DNA of 64,000 nucleotides from Leifsonia sp. Leaf336. GTDB taxonomy: Bacteria > Actinomycetota > Actinomycetes > Actinomycetales > Microbacteriaceae. The first letter of the stretch is position 1. Each line of letters begins with the position of its first letter. This document shows positions 24,206 through 36,672 of this stretch, piece by piece. The notes under the pieces were generated by a model. That model was not told the origin of the DNA and did no database searches. It saw nothing but the letters and a program-made list of their open reading frames with translations. The position numbers and the translations under genes are program-made. Where the stretch lies: NCBI RefSeq assembly GCF_001423695.1, contig NZ_LMOZ01000003.1, forward strand, positions 62,001 through 126,000, read 5' to 3'.

Positions 24206-24379
24206 TCAGTGCTTGAAGGCGTCCTTCACCTTCTCGCCGGCGTTCTTGAGGTCGGCTTTCACCTGATCGCCCTTGCCTTCGGCTTCGAGGCGCTCGTTGC
24301 CCGTGGCCTTGCCCGCGCCTTCCTTGGCCTTGCCACCGGCGTTCTCAGCGGCGTTCTCGATCTTGTCGTCGAGTCCCAT
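24206..24379 (-). CDS. CsbD-family stress protein
   Basis: 57 residues from the ATG at 24379 with a strong AAGGGGAGA site. The sequence is the typical lysine/glutamate/alanine helix: MGLDDKIENAAENAGGKAKEG, and NAGEKVKDAFKH at the end. CsbD proteins are made in the general stress response (SigB-dependent in Bacillus), and their function is unknown. It is divergent from treY, which fits a common osmotic-stress theme. Confidence 0.92.
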   Translation of the reverse strand: MGLDDKIENAAENAGGKAKEGAGKATGNERLEAEGKGDQVKADLKNAGEKVKDAFKH

Positions 24380-24552
24380 AATTCTCCCCTTTCGTCTGCG
24401 TAGACCCGACGCTCCCACCCTCCGAGGAGGTCGTCCAGGCTGCACGCACCGGCTGAGAATTCAATCCCCCAACAGTTTCGGCGCACTCCGGGTTATCCAC
24501 CGGAATGTCCACCCCCTTCCTGGCGAGGCCGCCTCGCGAAAGAATCCACGGT

Positions 24553-26880
24553 GTGAGCAACGACGTACCGACAAGCACCTACCGCCTCCAGATCACACCC
24601 GACTTCACTCTGCGGGATGCCGCGCAGACACTCGACTACCTCCAGCGTCTCGGCGTCGGCGCGGTCTACCTCTCGCCGCTCCTCCAGGCCGCATCCGGGT
24701 CGGCGCACGGCTACGACGTCGTCGATCCGACCCGTGTGGACGAGTCGCGCGGCGGGCCCGAGGCCCTCCGCGAGTTCGCGGACGCTGCTCACGCTCGCGG
24801 CCTCGACGTCGTCATCGACATCGTGCCCAACCACCTCGGCGTCGCGGTGCCGCACGAGAACCCGTGGTGGTGGGACGTCCTGCGACTCGGCCGCGACTCC
24901 GCCTACGCGGAGTTCTTCGACATCGACTGGGACTTCGGGGGTGGCCGGCTTCGCATCCCGGTGCTCGGGGACGGCCCGGACGAACTCTCGGAGCTCCGCG
25001 TCCACGGCGGTGAGCTGCACTACTACGAGCACCGCTTTCCGCTGGCTCCCGGCACGGAGGACGGCGAAGCGTCGGCCGTGCACGACCGGCAACACTACGA
25101 GTTGATCTCCTGGCGGCGCGCCGACGCCGAGCTGAACTACCGCCGGTTCTTCGCGGTCAACACCCTCGCGGGGCTGCGTGTCGAAGTCCCGCGTGTCTTC
25201 GACGCGACTCACGCCGAGATCGCCCGCTGGGTGCGCGAAGGGCTCGTCGACGGGCTGCGCGTCGACCACCCCGACGGTCTGCGCGACCCCGGCGACTACC
25301 TCGAGCGGCTCGCGCAGGTCGCCGGCACGCGCCCGGTGTGGGTCGAGAAGATCCTCGAGGGCGACGAGCGGATCCCGGAGTGGCCGATCGCGGGCACCAC
25401 CGGGTATGACGCCCTCGGCGTCGTGGACCGGGTGTTCGTCGACCCGGCGGGAGAGGAACCGCTGACCGCGCTCGCTGAGGAGCACGACGGGCGCGAAGAG
25501 AGCCGCGACTGGACCGGGCTGGTGCACCGGCGCAAGCGGGCCGTCGCCGACGGCATCCTGCGCTCCGAGGTGCTGCGGGTCGCGCGAGAGGCCGGCGCGG
25601 AGGCGTCCGGTGACGATGCCGCGGACCACGAGGTGGTCGCCGACGCCGTCGCCGAGCTCGCAGCGGCGTTCCCCGTGTACCGTAGCTACCTCCCCTTCGG
25701 CGAAGAGCACGTGAGGGCGGCGCAGGAGGCCGCGGCCGCCGCGCGCCCCGACCTCGCGGAGGCGGTGACTGCTCTCGTCGACGGGTTCCTCCCCCACGAC
25801 GACGGGCGGATCACCGCGGCGTCCGCGCGCTTCCAGCAGACGAGCGGCGCGATCATGGCGAAGGGCGTGGAGGACAACGCCTTCTACCGATACACGCGAT
25901 TGACCTCCCTCACCGAGGTGGGCGGCGATCCGTCCGAGTTCGCACTCTCAGTCGCCGACTTCCACCGGCTCCAGGAGCAACGCCTCGCGGACCTCCCGCG
26001 ATCGCTCACGACGCTGAGCACCCACGACACCAAGCGCAGCGAGGACACCCGCGCGCGCATCGCGGTGCTGGCGGAGGTGGCGGAGCGCTGGGCGCGGTTC
26101 ATCGATGCCGTGCGCGAGCGCGTCGGCCTCGGCGACGGCACTCTCGAGAACCTGCTCTGGCAGTCGATCGTCGGGGCGTGGCCGGCGTCGCGCGAGCGGC
26201 TGCACGCCTACGCGATCAAAGCGGCGCGCGAGGCCGGAGCCGGAACCAGCTGGACCGACCCCGACGCGGTGTTCGAGGGTGCCCTCGCCGACCTGGTCGA
26301 CGCCGTGTTCGACGATGCCAGGGTCGCCGCCGAGGTGGAGGCGATGGCCGCGATCGTGGCGGCTCCGGGCGCGAGCAACGGCCTCGGCGCCAAGCTGCTG
26401 CAGCTGCTGGCGCCGGGCGTTCCCGACGTCTACCAAGGCTCCGAACGCTGGGAGCGCTCGCTCGTCGACCCCGACAACCGCCGACCGGTCGAATTCGACG
26501 TGGCGAGCGGCCTGCTCGCGCACCTCGACGAAGGGCGCCTGCCCGCGATCGACTCGTCCGGCTCGGCGAAGCTGCTGGTGACCTCCCGCGCTCTGCGCCT
26601 GCGGCGCGACCGCCCCGAGCTGTTCACCGGCTACCGGCCGTTACTCGCGAGCGGGCCGCGAGCGGGCCATCTGGTGGCGTTCGACCGGGGAGGGGCGGTC
26701 GCGCTCGCGACGCGGCTCCCGGTGGGGCTGGCGCGATCAGGAGGCTGGGCGGACACGGAGGTGGACGTCGGGCCGCAGCCGCTCCGCGACGAACTGACCG
26801 GACGCACGGTCAGCGGCCGGGTCCTCCTGGCGCAGCTCTTCGACCGGTATCCGGTCGCTCTGCTGGCGGTGGCCCGATGA
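24553..26880 (+). CDS. treY: Malto-oligosyltrehalose synthase
   Basis: 775 residues from the GTG at 24553 (an in-frame ATG at 24505 has no ribosome site). GH13 enzyme that turns the reducing-end alpha-1,4 link of a maltodextrin into the alpha,alpha-1,1 link of trehalose. The typical opening is [19 protein letters not shown]. The nucleophile region is [11 protein letters not shown], the acid/base region VEKILEGDE, and [15 protein letters not shown] carries the third conserved acid. The TIM barrel has the long inserted helical region of TreY. The stop overlaps treZ by ATGA, so the two enzymes are coupled. Confidence 0.96.
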   Translation: MSNDVPTSTYRLQITPDFTLRDAAQTLDYLQRLGVGAVYLSPLLQAASGSAHGYDVVDPTRVDESRGGPEALREFADAAHARGLDVVIDIVPNHLGVAVPHENPWWWDVLRLGRDSAYAEFFDIDWDFGGGRLRIPVLGDGPDELSELRVHGGELHYYEHRFPLAPGTEDGEASAVHDRQHYELISWRRADAELNYRRFFAVNTLAGLRVEVPRVFDATHAEIARWVREGLVDGLRVDHPDGLRDPGDYLERLAQVAGTRPVWVEKILEGDERIPEWPIAGTTGYDALGVVDRVFVDPAGEEPLTALAEEHDGREESRDWTGLVHRRKRAVADGILRSEVLRVAREAGAEASGDDAADHEVVADAVAELAAAFPVYRSYLPFGEEHVRAAQEAAAAARPDLAEAVTALVDGFLPHDDGRITAASARFQQTSGAIMAKGVEDNAFYRYTRLTSLTEVGGDPSEFALSVADFHRLQEQRLADLPRSLTTLSTHDTKRSEDTRARIAVLAEVAERWARFIDAVRERVGLGDGTLENLLWQSIVGAWPASRERLHAYAIKAAREAGAGTSWTDPDAVFEGALADLVDAVFDDARVAAEVEAMAAIVAAPGASNGLGAKLLQLLAPGVPDVYQGSERWERSLVDPDNRRPVEFDVASGLLAHLDEGRLPAIDSSGSAKLLVTSRALRLRRDRPELFTGYRPLLASGPRAGHLVAFDRGGAVALATRLPVGLARSGGWADTEVDVGPQPLRDELTGRTVSGRVLLAQLFDRYPVALLAVAR

Positions 26881-28607
26881 CGGCGGCAAGGCGCGATCAG
26901 TCCCCGAGCGGGGATCCGGCCCGCGCTTTTCCGGCCCGAACTTTTCCGGTCTGGGCGCCCGAAGCCGAGTCCGTGTCGGTCGAGGTGGCCGGCCATGGGC
27001 GGCATCCGCTGCAGCGCGTCGAAGGCGGCTGGTGGCGCCTCGCGCACGCTCTCGACGCCGGCCCGGAGGCCCTCGACTACGGCTTCGTCGTCGATGGCGC
27101 CGGCCCGTACCCCGACCCGCGCTCGCTGCGCCAGCCCGACGGCGTGCACGCGCTGAGCCGCGAGTGGAACCCGTCCGATCACCGATGGAGCGACGACGGG
27201 TGGCGTTCCGACTCGCTCACCGGGCGGGTGATCTACGAACTGCACATCGGCACCTTCACACCGGAGGGAACCCTCGATGCCGCGGCCGATCGGCTCGACC
27301 ATCTCGTGGACCTCGGCGTCGACGCCGTCGAACTGCTGCCGGTCAACGCGTTCAACGGCCCGCACGGGTGGGGCTACGACGGCGTGCTCTGGTTCGCCGT
27401 GCACGAACCGTACGGCGGCCCCGATGCCTACCAGCGATTCGTGGACGCGTGTCACGCCCGCGGTGTCGCGGTGATCCAGGACGTCGTCTACAACCACCTC
27501 GGCCCGAGCGGCAACTACCTCCCCAAGTACGGTCCTTACCTGAGCGATGGACGCAACACCTGGGGCGCATCCGTCAATCTCGACGGACCGCAGTCGGACG
27601 AGGTTCGTCGCCTGATCCTCGACGATGCGGCGTTCTGGCTCGACGACATGCACGTCGACGGGCTGCGGCTCGACGCCGTGCACGCACTGCACGACAGCAG
27701 CGCCGAGCACATCCTCGAAGCCCTGGCACGGCAGGCGGCGGGGATCCGGGAGCACACCGGGCGCGCCGCGACGCTCATCGCCGAGAGCGATCTCAACGAC
27801 CCGCGCCTGATCCGCGACCGCCACAGGCACGGGTACGGGCTCGACGCCCAATGGGACGACGACGTGCACCACGCGGTGCACGTCAACCTCACCGGCGAGA
27901 CCAGTGGCTACTACGCCGACTTCGAGGGGGCGGACTCCCTCGTGAAGGTCTTCGAGCGCGGGTTCTTCCACGACGGGAGCTACTCCAGCTTCCGCGAGCG
28001 CCACCACGGCCGGCCGCTCGACTCCGAGATCCCGCTCACCCGGCTGGTCGCGTTCAGCCAGGATCACGACCAGATCGGCAACCGGGCGATCGGCGACCGC
28101 CTCACGGCGACGCTCGACGAAGGGGCGCTCGCCGTCGCGGCGGCGCTCGTCCTGCTCGGCCCCTTCACGCCGATGCTCTTCATGGGCGAGGAGTGGGGCG
28201 CGACCACGCCGTGGCCGTTCTTCAGCTCGCACACGGAGCCCGAGCTCGCGGAGGCAACCCGCACCGGCCGCATCGCCGAGTTCGCGCGCATGGGCTGGGA
28301 CCCGTCCGTGGTCCCCGACCCTCAAGACCCGGCCACGTTCGACAGCGCCCGGTTGCGCTGGTCGGAACTCGACGAGCCCCGCCACGCCCGGCTGCTCTCG
28401 TGGTACCGCCGGCTGATCGAGCTGCGTCGGGAGGCGCCGGCCGACGCCCGGGCGACCGCGGTGTCGTGCGTCGACGGCGTGTTCCGGTTCGCACGCGGGT
28501 GGCTGCGGGTGGAGGCCGCGCTCAGCGGTCAGCGGCTCGCTGCCGCTGCGCGTCCCGGGGGCGACGTGGTCGCCGCGTTCGGCGACGCCGTCCGCGTCAT
28601 CCGATGA
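26877..28607 (+). CDS. treZ: Malto-oligosyltrehalose trehalohydrolase
   Basis: 576 residues. GH13 enzyme releasing free trehalose from the TreY product. An N-terminal beta-sandwich (about 15-95, [19 protein letters not shown]) precedes the barrel. Catalytic signatures are [11 protein letters not shown] (nucleophile), [11 protein letters not shown] (acid) and [11 protein letters not shown], and [16 protein letters not shown] is family-specific. Start ATG overlaps the treY stop (ATGA). The stretch up to residue 20 contains a short FPARTFPV duplication of ARAF/PARTF type. Confidence 0.96.
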   Translation: MTAARRDQSPSGDPARAFPARTFPVWAPEAESVSVEVAGHGRHPLQRVEGGWWRLAHALDAGPEALDYGFVVDGAGPYPDPRSLRQPDGVHALSREWNPSDHRWSDDGWRSDSLTGRVIYELHIGTFTPEGTLDAAADRLDHLVDLGVDAVELLPVNAFNGPHGWGYDGVLWFAVHEPYGGPDAYQRFVDACHARGVAVIQDVVYNHLGPSGNYLPKYGPYLSDGRNTWGASVNLDGPQSDEVRRLILDDAAFWLDDMHVDGLRLDAVHALHDSSAEHILEALARQAAGIREHTGRAATLIAESDLNDPRLIRDRHRHGYGLDAQWDDDVHHAVHVNLTGETSGYYADFEGADSLVKVFERGFFHDGSYSSFRERHHGRPLDSEIPLTRLVAFSQDHDQIGNRAIGDRLTATLDEGALAVAAALVLLGPFTPMLFMGEEWGATTPWPFFSSHTEPELAEATRTGRIAEFARMGWDPSVVPDPQDPATFDSARLRWSELDEPRHARLLSWYRRLIELRREAPADARATAVSCVDGVFRFARGWLRVEAALSGQRLAAAARPGGDVVAAFGDAVRVIR

Positions 28608-28640
28608 CGGGCACGCTCGCGCCTAGCTGTTCCGGGACGC

Positions 28641-29687
28641 CTAGCCGGCCAGCCACAGCAGAGCTCCGGCACCGAGTCCCGCCAGCACGCAGAGCGCCAC
28701 GGCCGTCAGCTGGATGCGCGGGAACATCACCGCGACGGCGGCGAACTCCCGCAGTGTCGCCGACGGGACGAAGTAGCGCGCCGTCTTCGCACCCGTCGCC
28801 GCGGCCGCCAGCCCCACGCGACGAGCAAGCATCGCGGCGCGCAGCACGTGATAGTCGCTGGTGACGATCAGGACGCGCGAGCCCGGTCGGTGCGCCTCCG
28901 CGATCTCGCCCGAGAGCAGGAGATTCTGCTCGGTGTTCACAGCCTCCGTCTCGGGGAGCACCCGGTCGGCCGGAACACCCGTGTCGCGGAGGTACTCGGC
29001 CATCGCCTCGCCTTCAGCACGGGGCTCGTCGCCGCCGCGACCGCCGCTCGGGATCAGGACGCAGTCGTCGCCGCGCACGCGCCGCGCGGAGAAGAGCGCG
29101 GCCCCGCGGTCGAGCCGCGAGCCCAGCAATGGCGGCACGCGACCGTCGATGAGGCCCGCGCCCAGCACGACGACGGCGTCGTAGTCGCCGATGCGGGCCC
29201 GTCGGTAGGCCACGCCATAAACCAGGAAGAGCACGAAGAAAGCGGCGACATACGTCGACCCGAGATCGACGGCGACGACGAAGGCGACGAGGAGGGCCCG
29301 CAGGACGATCTGATCGTCTCGCGCCGAGAGCATCGCCGTCAGCGCGAGGAAGGTCGCGACCGGCACCGCGAGAAGAACAACCCCCGCGATCAGCGAGAGC
29401 CCGTTCGCCAGGCTCCTGCTCTCGGTCCGCAGCATCCGGACCCCGTTGGCGATCAGGAAGGCCGCCAGCACCAGGATCAGGAGCGGGAGCAGCGCCAGCG
29501 GGATCGCGAAGACCAGGTAGACCGGGAGCGTCCCCTCCAGCCCGACCAGCAGCGACTCGATCGCGAAGTACCCGCCGATCGCGGCGACGACCCCGATGCT
29601 GAGGCGCCGGTTGTCCGCCCGCCACATGCGCACCGCGAGCCCGATGAAGACGAGCGCAGCAGGCACGGTGAGGAGCAGAGACATCAA
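28641..29687 (-). CDS. YdcF/SanA-type DUF218 membrane protein
   Basis: 348 residues. About five membrane helices at the N-terminus (5-160), then a DUF218 domain (about 168-305) with VVVLGAGLIDGRVPPLLGSRL, PSGGRGGDEPRAEGEAMA, TEQNLLLS and VTSDYHVLRAAMLARR, and a final membrane helix at 320-345. Related proteins (ElyC, SanA) influence envelope or peptidoglycan homeostasis. It lies between treZ and treX on the opposite strand and has no visible link to trehalose. Confidence 0.88.
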   Translation of the reverse strand: MMSLLLTVPAALVFIGLAVRMWRADNRRLSIGVVAAIGGYFAIESLLVGLEGTLPVYLVFAIPLALLPLLILVLAAFLIANGVRMLRTESRSLANGLSLIAGVVLLAVPVATFLALTAMLSARDDQIVLRALLVAFVVAVDLGSTYVAAFFVLFLVYGVAYRRARIGDYDAVVVLGAGLIDGRVPPLLGSRLDRGAALFSARRVRGDDCVLIPSGGRGGDEPRAEGEAMAEYLRDTGVPADRVLPETEAVNTEQNLLLSGEIAEAHRPGSRVLIVTSDYHVLRAAMLARRVGLAAAATGAKTARYFVPSATLREFAAVAVMFPRIQLTAVALCVLAGLGAGALLWLAG

Positions 29688-29688
29688 G

Positions 29689-29720
29689 GCACCCTAACGC
29701 AGCCGCACCCTAACGCAGCC
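29689..29720. repeat. 16-bp perfect tandem duplication
   Basis: GCACCCTAACGCAGCC occurs twice in a row, just before the start codon of the DUF218 gene (on the minus strand). It displaces any ribosome site of that gene by 16 bp. The remainder of 29688-29864 shows no clear promoter. Confidence 0.85.
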
Positions 29721-29864
29721 GCGGATAGCGGGACGCCCGTTGTCTGTCAACCGCTTCCCGGCCCGCCCCGCTCCCGGATAGCCTGACGGTCTACCGATCG
29801 GAGGCCCCGTGCCCCAGTTCTGCCCCCTGCGCCGCGACCACACCCCACTGCCGCGGAGCAGCCG

Positions 29865-31907
<2,043 letters not shown>

Positions 31908-31925
31908 GCGAGCCCGGCTAGGGTC

Positions 31926-33926
31926 TCAAACCTCGCCGGCGAGCGTCGCGGCGATGCGGGAGGGCACGGTCTCGTCCTGGAGCGACGTGGTGTCGCCGAG
32001 CGGCCTGCCGTCGAACAGGTCGACGAGCAGGCGGCGCATGATCTTGCCCGACCGCGTCTTCGGGAGGTCGTCGACGATCACGATGTGGCGCGGCTTCGCG
32101 ATGGCGCCGATGGCCCGCGCGACCTGATCGCGCAGCTCGCCAGCCTCCGGCGCGCGACCCGGCGCGCGAGCCGCGTCACCGGCGGGGATGACGAAAGCGG
32201 CGACCGCCTGCCCTGTCGTGGCGTCGCCCACCCCGACCACGGCGGCCTCCGCCACCGACGGATGCGCCACCAGGGCCGACTCGATCTCGATCGTCGAGAG
32301 GCGGTGCCCTGACACGTTGATGACGTCGTCGAGCCTCCCGAGCAGCCAGAGGTAGCCGTCGTCGTCGATCGCAGCGCCGTCGCCCGCGAAGAAGTAGCCG
32401 CGGTCGGCGAACGGCCGCCAGTACGAGTCGCGGTAGCGCTCCGGGTCGCCCCAGACCGTGCGCGACATCGCCGGCCAGGTGCCGTCGATGACGATGGACC
32501 CGCCCGACCCGCGCGGCACGTCCTCCCCGTGCTCGTCGACGACGCGCACCGTCACCCCCGGCACGGCCACCGTCGCCGAGCCCGGCTTCAACGCGGTCAC
32601 CCCGGGCAGCGGCGCCACAATGGCCGCGCCCGACTCCGACTGCCACCAGGTGTCGACCACGGGAGCCCGCCCGGCGCCGAGCTGGTCGCGGAACCACACC
32701 CACACCTCCGGGTTGATCGCCTCCCCCACGGTGCCGAGCAACCGGATGCTGGAGAGGTCCCAGTCGCCGGCCGCCGCCAATCCCTCCGGGAACCAGCTCA
32801 TGAAGGTGCGGATGAGCGTCGGGGCCGTGTAGTAGGTGGTCACCCCGTAGCGCTCGATGATCTCGAAGTGCCTGCCGCTGGAGGGCGTGTTCGGGGTGCC
32901 CTCGTAGATGACGGAGGTCGTGCCGTTGGCGAGCGGGCCGTACAGCACGTAGGTGTGCGCGGTCACCCACGCGAGGTCGGCGGTGCACCAATAGACGTCG
33001 TCCGGCTTGGCGTCGAAGAGCGCCCAGTGACTCCACGCGGCCTGGGTGAGGTAGCCGCCCGTGGTGTGGACGACGCCCTTCGGCCTCCCCGTCGTGCCGG
33101 ACGTGTAGATGATGAACAGCGGGGTCTCGGCGTCGAAGAACTCCGGCTCGTGCGTGCTCGCGGCGGTGTCGACGACATCGTGCCACCAGACGTCGCGGCC
33201 CGGCGTCCACGGGATGTCGGGCGTCAACTCGCCGGTGCGGCGCACGACGAGCACGTGCTCGATCGCGTTGTCGCCCGCGACGGCGGCGTCGGCCTGCGCC
33301 TTCACCGGCACCGCCGCACCGCGCCGGAACTGGCCGTCGGAAGTGACCAGCAGCTTCGCGCCGGTGTCCTCCACCCGGAACCGCAGGGCTGCCGCCGAGA
33401 ACCCGCCGAACACGAGCGAGTGGATGGCGCCGACGCGCGCGATCGCGAGCGTGATGACGACCGTCTCCGGGAGGACGGGGAGGTAGACGACGACGCGGTC
33501 GCCCTTCCCGACGCCGAGCGCGGTGAGCGCGTTCGCCGCGCGGGCCACGCGACGCTGGAGGTCGGCGTAGGTGATCGTCTCCCGGTCGCCCGGCTCGCCC
33601 TCGAAGTGCAGCGCGACGCGATCGCCGTCACCGGCGGCGACGTGGCGGTCGACGCAGTTGACCGCGGCGTTCAGACGCCCGCCGGCGAACCACTCGGCGC
33701 GCGGGATGCTGAGCTCGCCGTCGTCGCCCGGCGATGCGGGCTCCCACGTGTGGGCGGAGTGCCACGGCTCCGCCCAGTCGAGCCGGGCCGCCTGCCGCTC
33801 CCAGAACGCGACGGCGTCGGCGGCCTCGCCGAACACCTCCGGCCCCACGTTCGCCTGCGCGGCGAACTCCGGGCTCGGCTCGTAGCGTCGGGTCTCGCGG
33901 CCCAGATTCTCGATCGCGCTGCTCAC
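31926..33926 (-). CDS. acs: Acetyl-CoA synthetase
   Basis: 666 residues, ANL adenylating family. It activates acetate with ATP and CoA. P-loop-like motif IIYTSGTTGRPKGVV, acetate-site region TWWQSESGAAI, hinge region LWLLGRLDDVINVSGHRLSTIEIESA and the regulated lysine motif PKTRSGKIMRRLL near the C-terminus (the Lys acetylated in other bacteria). GTG start at 33926. Monocistronic; convergent with treX over 18 bp. Confidence 0.95.
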   Translation of the reverse strand: MSSAIENLGRETRRYEPSPEFAAQANVGPEVFGEAADAVAFWERQAARLDWAEPWHSAHTWEPASPGDDGELSIPRAEWFAGGRLNAAVNCVDRHVAAGDGDRVALHFEGEPGDRETITYADLQRRVARAANALTALGVGKGDRVVVYLPVLPETVVITLAIARVGAIHSLVFGGFSAAALRFRVEDTGAKLLVTSDGQFRRGAAVPVKAQADAAVAGDNAIEHVLVVRRTGELTPDIPWTPGRDVWWHDVVDTAASTHEPEFFDAETPLFIIYTSGTTGRPKGVVHTTGGYLTQAAWSHWALFDAKPDDVYWCTADLAWVTAHTYVLYGPLANGTTSVIYEGTPNTPSSGRHFEIIERYGVTTYYTAPTLIRTFMSWFPEGLAAAGDWDLSSIRLLGTVGEAINPEVWVWFRDQLGAGRAPVVDTWWQSESGAAIVAPLPGVTALKPGSATVAVPGVTVRVVDEHGEDVPRGSGGSIVIDGTWPAMSRTVWGDPERYRDSYWRPFADRGYFFAGDGAAIDDDGYLWLLGRLDDVINVSGHRLSTIEIESALVAHPSVAEAAVVGVGDATTGQAVAAFVIPAGDAARAPGRAPEAGELRDQVARAIGAIAKPRHIVIVDDLPKTRSGKIMRRLLVDLFDGRPLGDTTSLQDETVPSRIAATLAGEV

Positions 33927-34004
33927 CCCACGACGCTACCGGCGCCGCGGCGCGCGCCCGCCGCCTCCCGTAACCCCTCGTAACCCGCGCGGCGAGGGGG
34001 CAGG

Positions 34005-35024
34005 ATGAAGGGCATGGACCCGGTCGCAGCGCTCAACGAGATCGCCTTCTGGCTCGAGCGCGAGCTCGCGCCCTCCTTCAAAGTCCAGGCGTTCCGCAAG
34101 GCCGCCGCCATCATCGCCCCGCTGGGCTCGGACGAAGTCGCGGCCCGCGTCGCCGACGGCCGGCTCAAGCGCACCAAGGGGATCGGCGACCGCACGTTCC
34201 AGGTGATCTCGCAGGCCGTCGCCGGCGAGGTGCCCGACTATCTCGCCGACCTGCGCGAGCGTAACGCCGAGCCGCTGGACGCCGGAGGCGCCGAGCTGCG
34301 CGCGCAGCTGCGGGGCGACCTCCACAGCCACACCGAATGGTCCGACGGCACCGTCCCGATCGAGGTGATGGCGGCCGCCGCGGCGACGCTGGGCCGTGAG
34401 TACCAGGCGATCACCGACCACTCCCCCACGCTCACCGTCGCGAGCGGGCTCAGCGCCGAGCGGCTGACCGAGCAGCTCGACGTCATCGCCGGTCTCGACA
34501 CCGGCAGCGTGACCCTCCTCACCGGGATCGAGGTCGACATCCTCGAAGACGGCACTCTCGACCAGACACCGGAGCTGCTGACCCGGCTCGACGTCGTGGT
34601 CGCGAGCGTGCACTCCAAGCTGCGCGCCGACAGCCGCACGATGACCGCGCGCATGCTCGGCGGCATCCGCGACCCGCACACGAACGTCCTCGGGCACTGC
34701 ACAGGGAGGCTGGTGCAGGGCTCGCGCGGAACCCGGCCGCCGAGCGAGTTCGACGCCGACGCCGTGTTCGCCGCCTGCGCCGAGAACGGCGTCGCGGTCG
34801 AGATCAACTCGCGGCCCGAACGGCAGGACCCGCCGGACGACCTCATCCAGCGCGCGCTCGACGCCGGTTGCCTGTTCTCGATCGACACCGACGCGCACGC
34901 GCCGGGGCAGCTCGACTTCCTGGCCTACGGCGCCGCGCGCGCGGCCGCGAACGGCGTGCCGGCCGAGAGGATCGTGACGACCTGGCCGCTGCCGGAACTC
35001 CGGAAGTGGCTCGCGAAGGACTAA
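34005..35024 (+). CDS. PHP-domain phosphoesterase with HhH N-terminus (PolX-like without polymerase)
   Basis: 339 residues. Residues 1-80 resemble the helix-hairpin-helix part of DNA polymerase X (ALNEIAFWLE, FKVQAFRKAA, TKGIGDRTFQVI). Residues 95-330 are a PHP domain with the metal motifs RGDLHSHTEWSDG, AITDHSP, TGIEVDIL, VVASVHSKL, NVLGHCTGR and SIDTDAHAPGQL. There is no nucleotidyltransferase domain. Free-standing members may act on DNA ends or on small phosphate esters. A start at the second ATG (34014) is possible. Confidence 0.87.
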   Translation: MKGMDPVAALNEIAFWLERELAPSFKVQAFRKAAAIIAPLGSDEVAARVADGRLKRTKGIGDRTFQVISQAVAGEVPDYLADLRERNAEPLDAGGAELRAQLRGDLHSHTEWSDGTVPIEVMAAAAATLGREYQAITDHSPTLTVASGLSAERLTEQLDVIAGLDTGSVTLLTGIEVDILEDGTLDQTPELLTRLDVVVASVHSKLRADSRTMTARMLGGIRDPHTNVLGHCTGRLVQGSRGTRPPSEFDADAVFAACAENGVAVEINSRPERQDPPDDLIQRALDAGCLFSIDTDAHAPGQLDFLAYGAARAAANGVPAERIVTTWPLPELRKWLAKD

Positions 35025-35039
35025 AGGGCCGACTATCGA

Positions 35040-35062
35040 TTTCGGCGCTCGAAACGCCGAAA
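35040..35062. terminator. Hairpin after the PHP gene
   Basis: TTTCGGCG (35040-35047) and CGCCGAAA (35055-35062) are perfect arms with a 7-nt loop, 15 bp after the stop codon. There is no T-tract, so terminator function is inferred from place. Confidence 0.5.
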
Positions 35063-35182
35063 CGACACGCATTCCGCGGCAAAAGCAGCCGAACTGGGAT
35101 GAGATCAGCCGTTCTCGATTCGGATTTCGTCGCGAGTGGGCCTACGATGGCGGGCGTCCCCGACTGCAGCGAAGGAGCTCGC

Positions 35183-36586
35183 GTGTCCTCCAACCCCGCC
35201 CCCACCGCACTGCGACGGTCTCTCGGCCTCTGGGCGATCGTCGGCCTCGGCCTCGGCTACATGACCCCGATGACGGTGTTCGACACCTTCGGGATTGTCA
35301 CCGGCGAGACCAACGGCGTCGTGCCGTCGGCGTACCTCTTCGCGCTCGTCGCGATGGTGTTCACCGCCATCAGCTACGGCCGGATGACGCGCGTGTTCCC
35401 GTCCGCGGGATCGGCGTACACCTACGCGTCGGAGACCATCCACCCGAACGTCGGCTTCCTGGTCGGGTGGTCGTCGCTGCTCGACTACCTGCTGCTGCCG
35501 CTGGTGAACGCGCTCATCGTGCGCCTGTACCTGGAGTCGTTCTTCCCGCAGGTGCCGGGCTGGATCTGGGTGGTCGGCTACGTCGCGGCGATCACGGCGA
35601 TGAACCTGTTCAGCATGTCGTCGACCTCCCGGGTCAACGGCATCCTGGTGGCGTTCCAGATCGTGCTCATCGGGGTCTTCGTGGCGCTGACCTGGACGGC
35701 GCTCAACGCGGGCGCCGGCAACGGGACGGCCTTCAGCCTGGCGCCGCTGTTCCACTCGGGCGTGCACCTGGGCGCGGTGATCGGAGGCGCCACCGTCGTC
35801 TGCTTCTCGTTCATCGGGTTCGACGCGATCACCATGTACACCGAGGAGGCGAAGGACACCAAGACGGTGCCCAAGGCCATCGTGCTCGCGCTCATGATCG
35901 GCGGCGCGATCTTCTTCGTCGCGGCCTGGTTCGCGCAGTCGCGCTTCCCGACGCTCGCGGGCTTCAGCTTCACCGACGACACCCTGCCCGAGATCGCGCT
36001 CAAGACCGGCGGCCTCTTGTTCCAGATCCTGTTCATCTCGGCGGCGGTCGCGGCCGCGGTGGCCTCCAGCCTCGCCTCGCACGCGAGCGTCTCGCGCATG
36101 ATCTACGTGATGGCCAGGAACGGCAATGGCCGGATCTCGCGCACCCTCTCGTATGTTCACCCGAAGTTCCGCACTCCCGCCACGGCGGTGCTGCTCGTCG
36201 GCGCGGTCTCGCTGCTCGCCGCCGCGTTCACGCTCGAGTTCGTGTCGTCGATGATCAACTTCGGCGCCCTCATCGCCTTCACCGTGGTCAACGCGACGGT
36301 GATCATCCACTTCGCGATCCGGCGCAAGCAGTTCCGCGGGGCCAAGCAGGTCGTCCGCAACATCGTGCTGCCGGCCATCGGGATGGTGCTGACCGGCGTG
36401 CTCTGGGCCAACCTCCACATCGACGCGCTGACCTACGGGCTCATCTGGCTGACGATCGGCATCATCACGCTGGTCGTGCTGACGCGCGCGTTCCGCCGCC
36501 GGCTCGGCGTGAAGCTCGACGACGACGGCGAGGGAGACCCCGCGGTCATCACCCGCGAGGGCGCTCCCGTCGACTCGGCCCGCTGA
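35183..36586 (+). CDS. APC-superfamily amino acid / amine permease
   Basis: 467 residues from the GTG at 35183, which has an AAGGAG site; an upstream ATG at 35147 lacks one. Twelve membrane helices. Conserved first helix region LWAIVGLGLGYMTPMTVFDTFGIVTG, PSAGSAYTYASETI after helix 2 and CFSFIGFDAITMYTEEAKD in the helix 6-7 loop. This is the APC family pattern (putrescine/amino acid importers such as PuuP relatives). The substrate is not deducible. The 3' end is followed 8 nt later by a long dispersed hairpin. Confidence 0.9.
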   Translation: MSSNPAPTALRRSLGLWAIVGLGLGYMTPMTVFDTFGIVTGETNGVVPSAYLFALVAMVFTAISYGRMTRVFPSAGSAYTYASETIHPNVGFLVGWSSLLDYLLLPLVNALIVRLYLESFFPQVPGWIWVVGYVAAITAMNLFSMSSTSRVNGILVAFQIVLIGVFVALTWTALNAGAGNGTAFSLAPLFHSGVHLGAVIGGATVVCFSFIGFDAITMYTEEAKDTKTVPKAIVLALMIGGAIFFVAAWFAQSRFPTLAGFSFTDDTLPEIALKTGGLLFQILFISAAVAAAVASSLASHASVSRMIYVMARNGNGRISRTLSYVHPKFRTPATAVLLVGAVSLLAAAFTLEFVSSMINFGALIAFTVVNATVIIHFAIRRKQFRGAKQVVRNIVLPAIGMVLTGVLWANLHIDALTYGLIWLTIGIITLVVLTRAFRRRLGVKLDDDGEGDPAVITREGAPVDSAR

Positions 36587-36594
36587 CTCGGGCC

Positions 36595-36655
36595 GCCGAG
36601 GGGCACGTTGTTGTCGCTTTCGGGCACCAAAAGCGACAACGACGTGCCCTTCGGC
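36595..36655. repeat. Dispersed hairpin element, copy A
   Basis: A 26-nt left arm (36595-36620) pairs with the right arm (36630-36655) across a 9-nt loop. The core is GGGCACGTTGTTGTCGCTTT; the two imperfect positions are G-T pairs that would be wobble pairs in RNA. It starts 8 nt after the APC permease stop and ends 17 nt before the stop of the convergent secreted protein gene. Related copies are at 46192, 55795 and 60355. It may act as a bidirectional terminator, a REP-like repeat, or both. Confidence 0.85.
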
Positions 36656-36672
36656 GTTAACGAGAGGGAGGG

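Noticed and set aside
24505-24552. ATG start of treY at 24505
   Set aside because: No ribosome site and the extra 16 residues are not TreY-like; the GTG at 24553 places the conserved opening near the N-terminus. The GTG site is itself weak, so some doubt stays.
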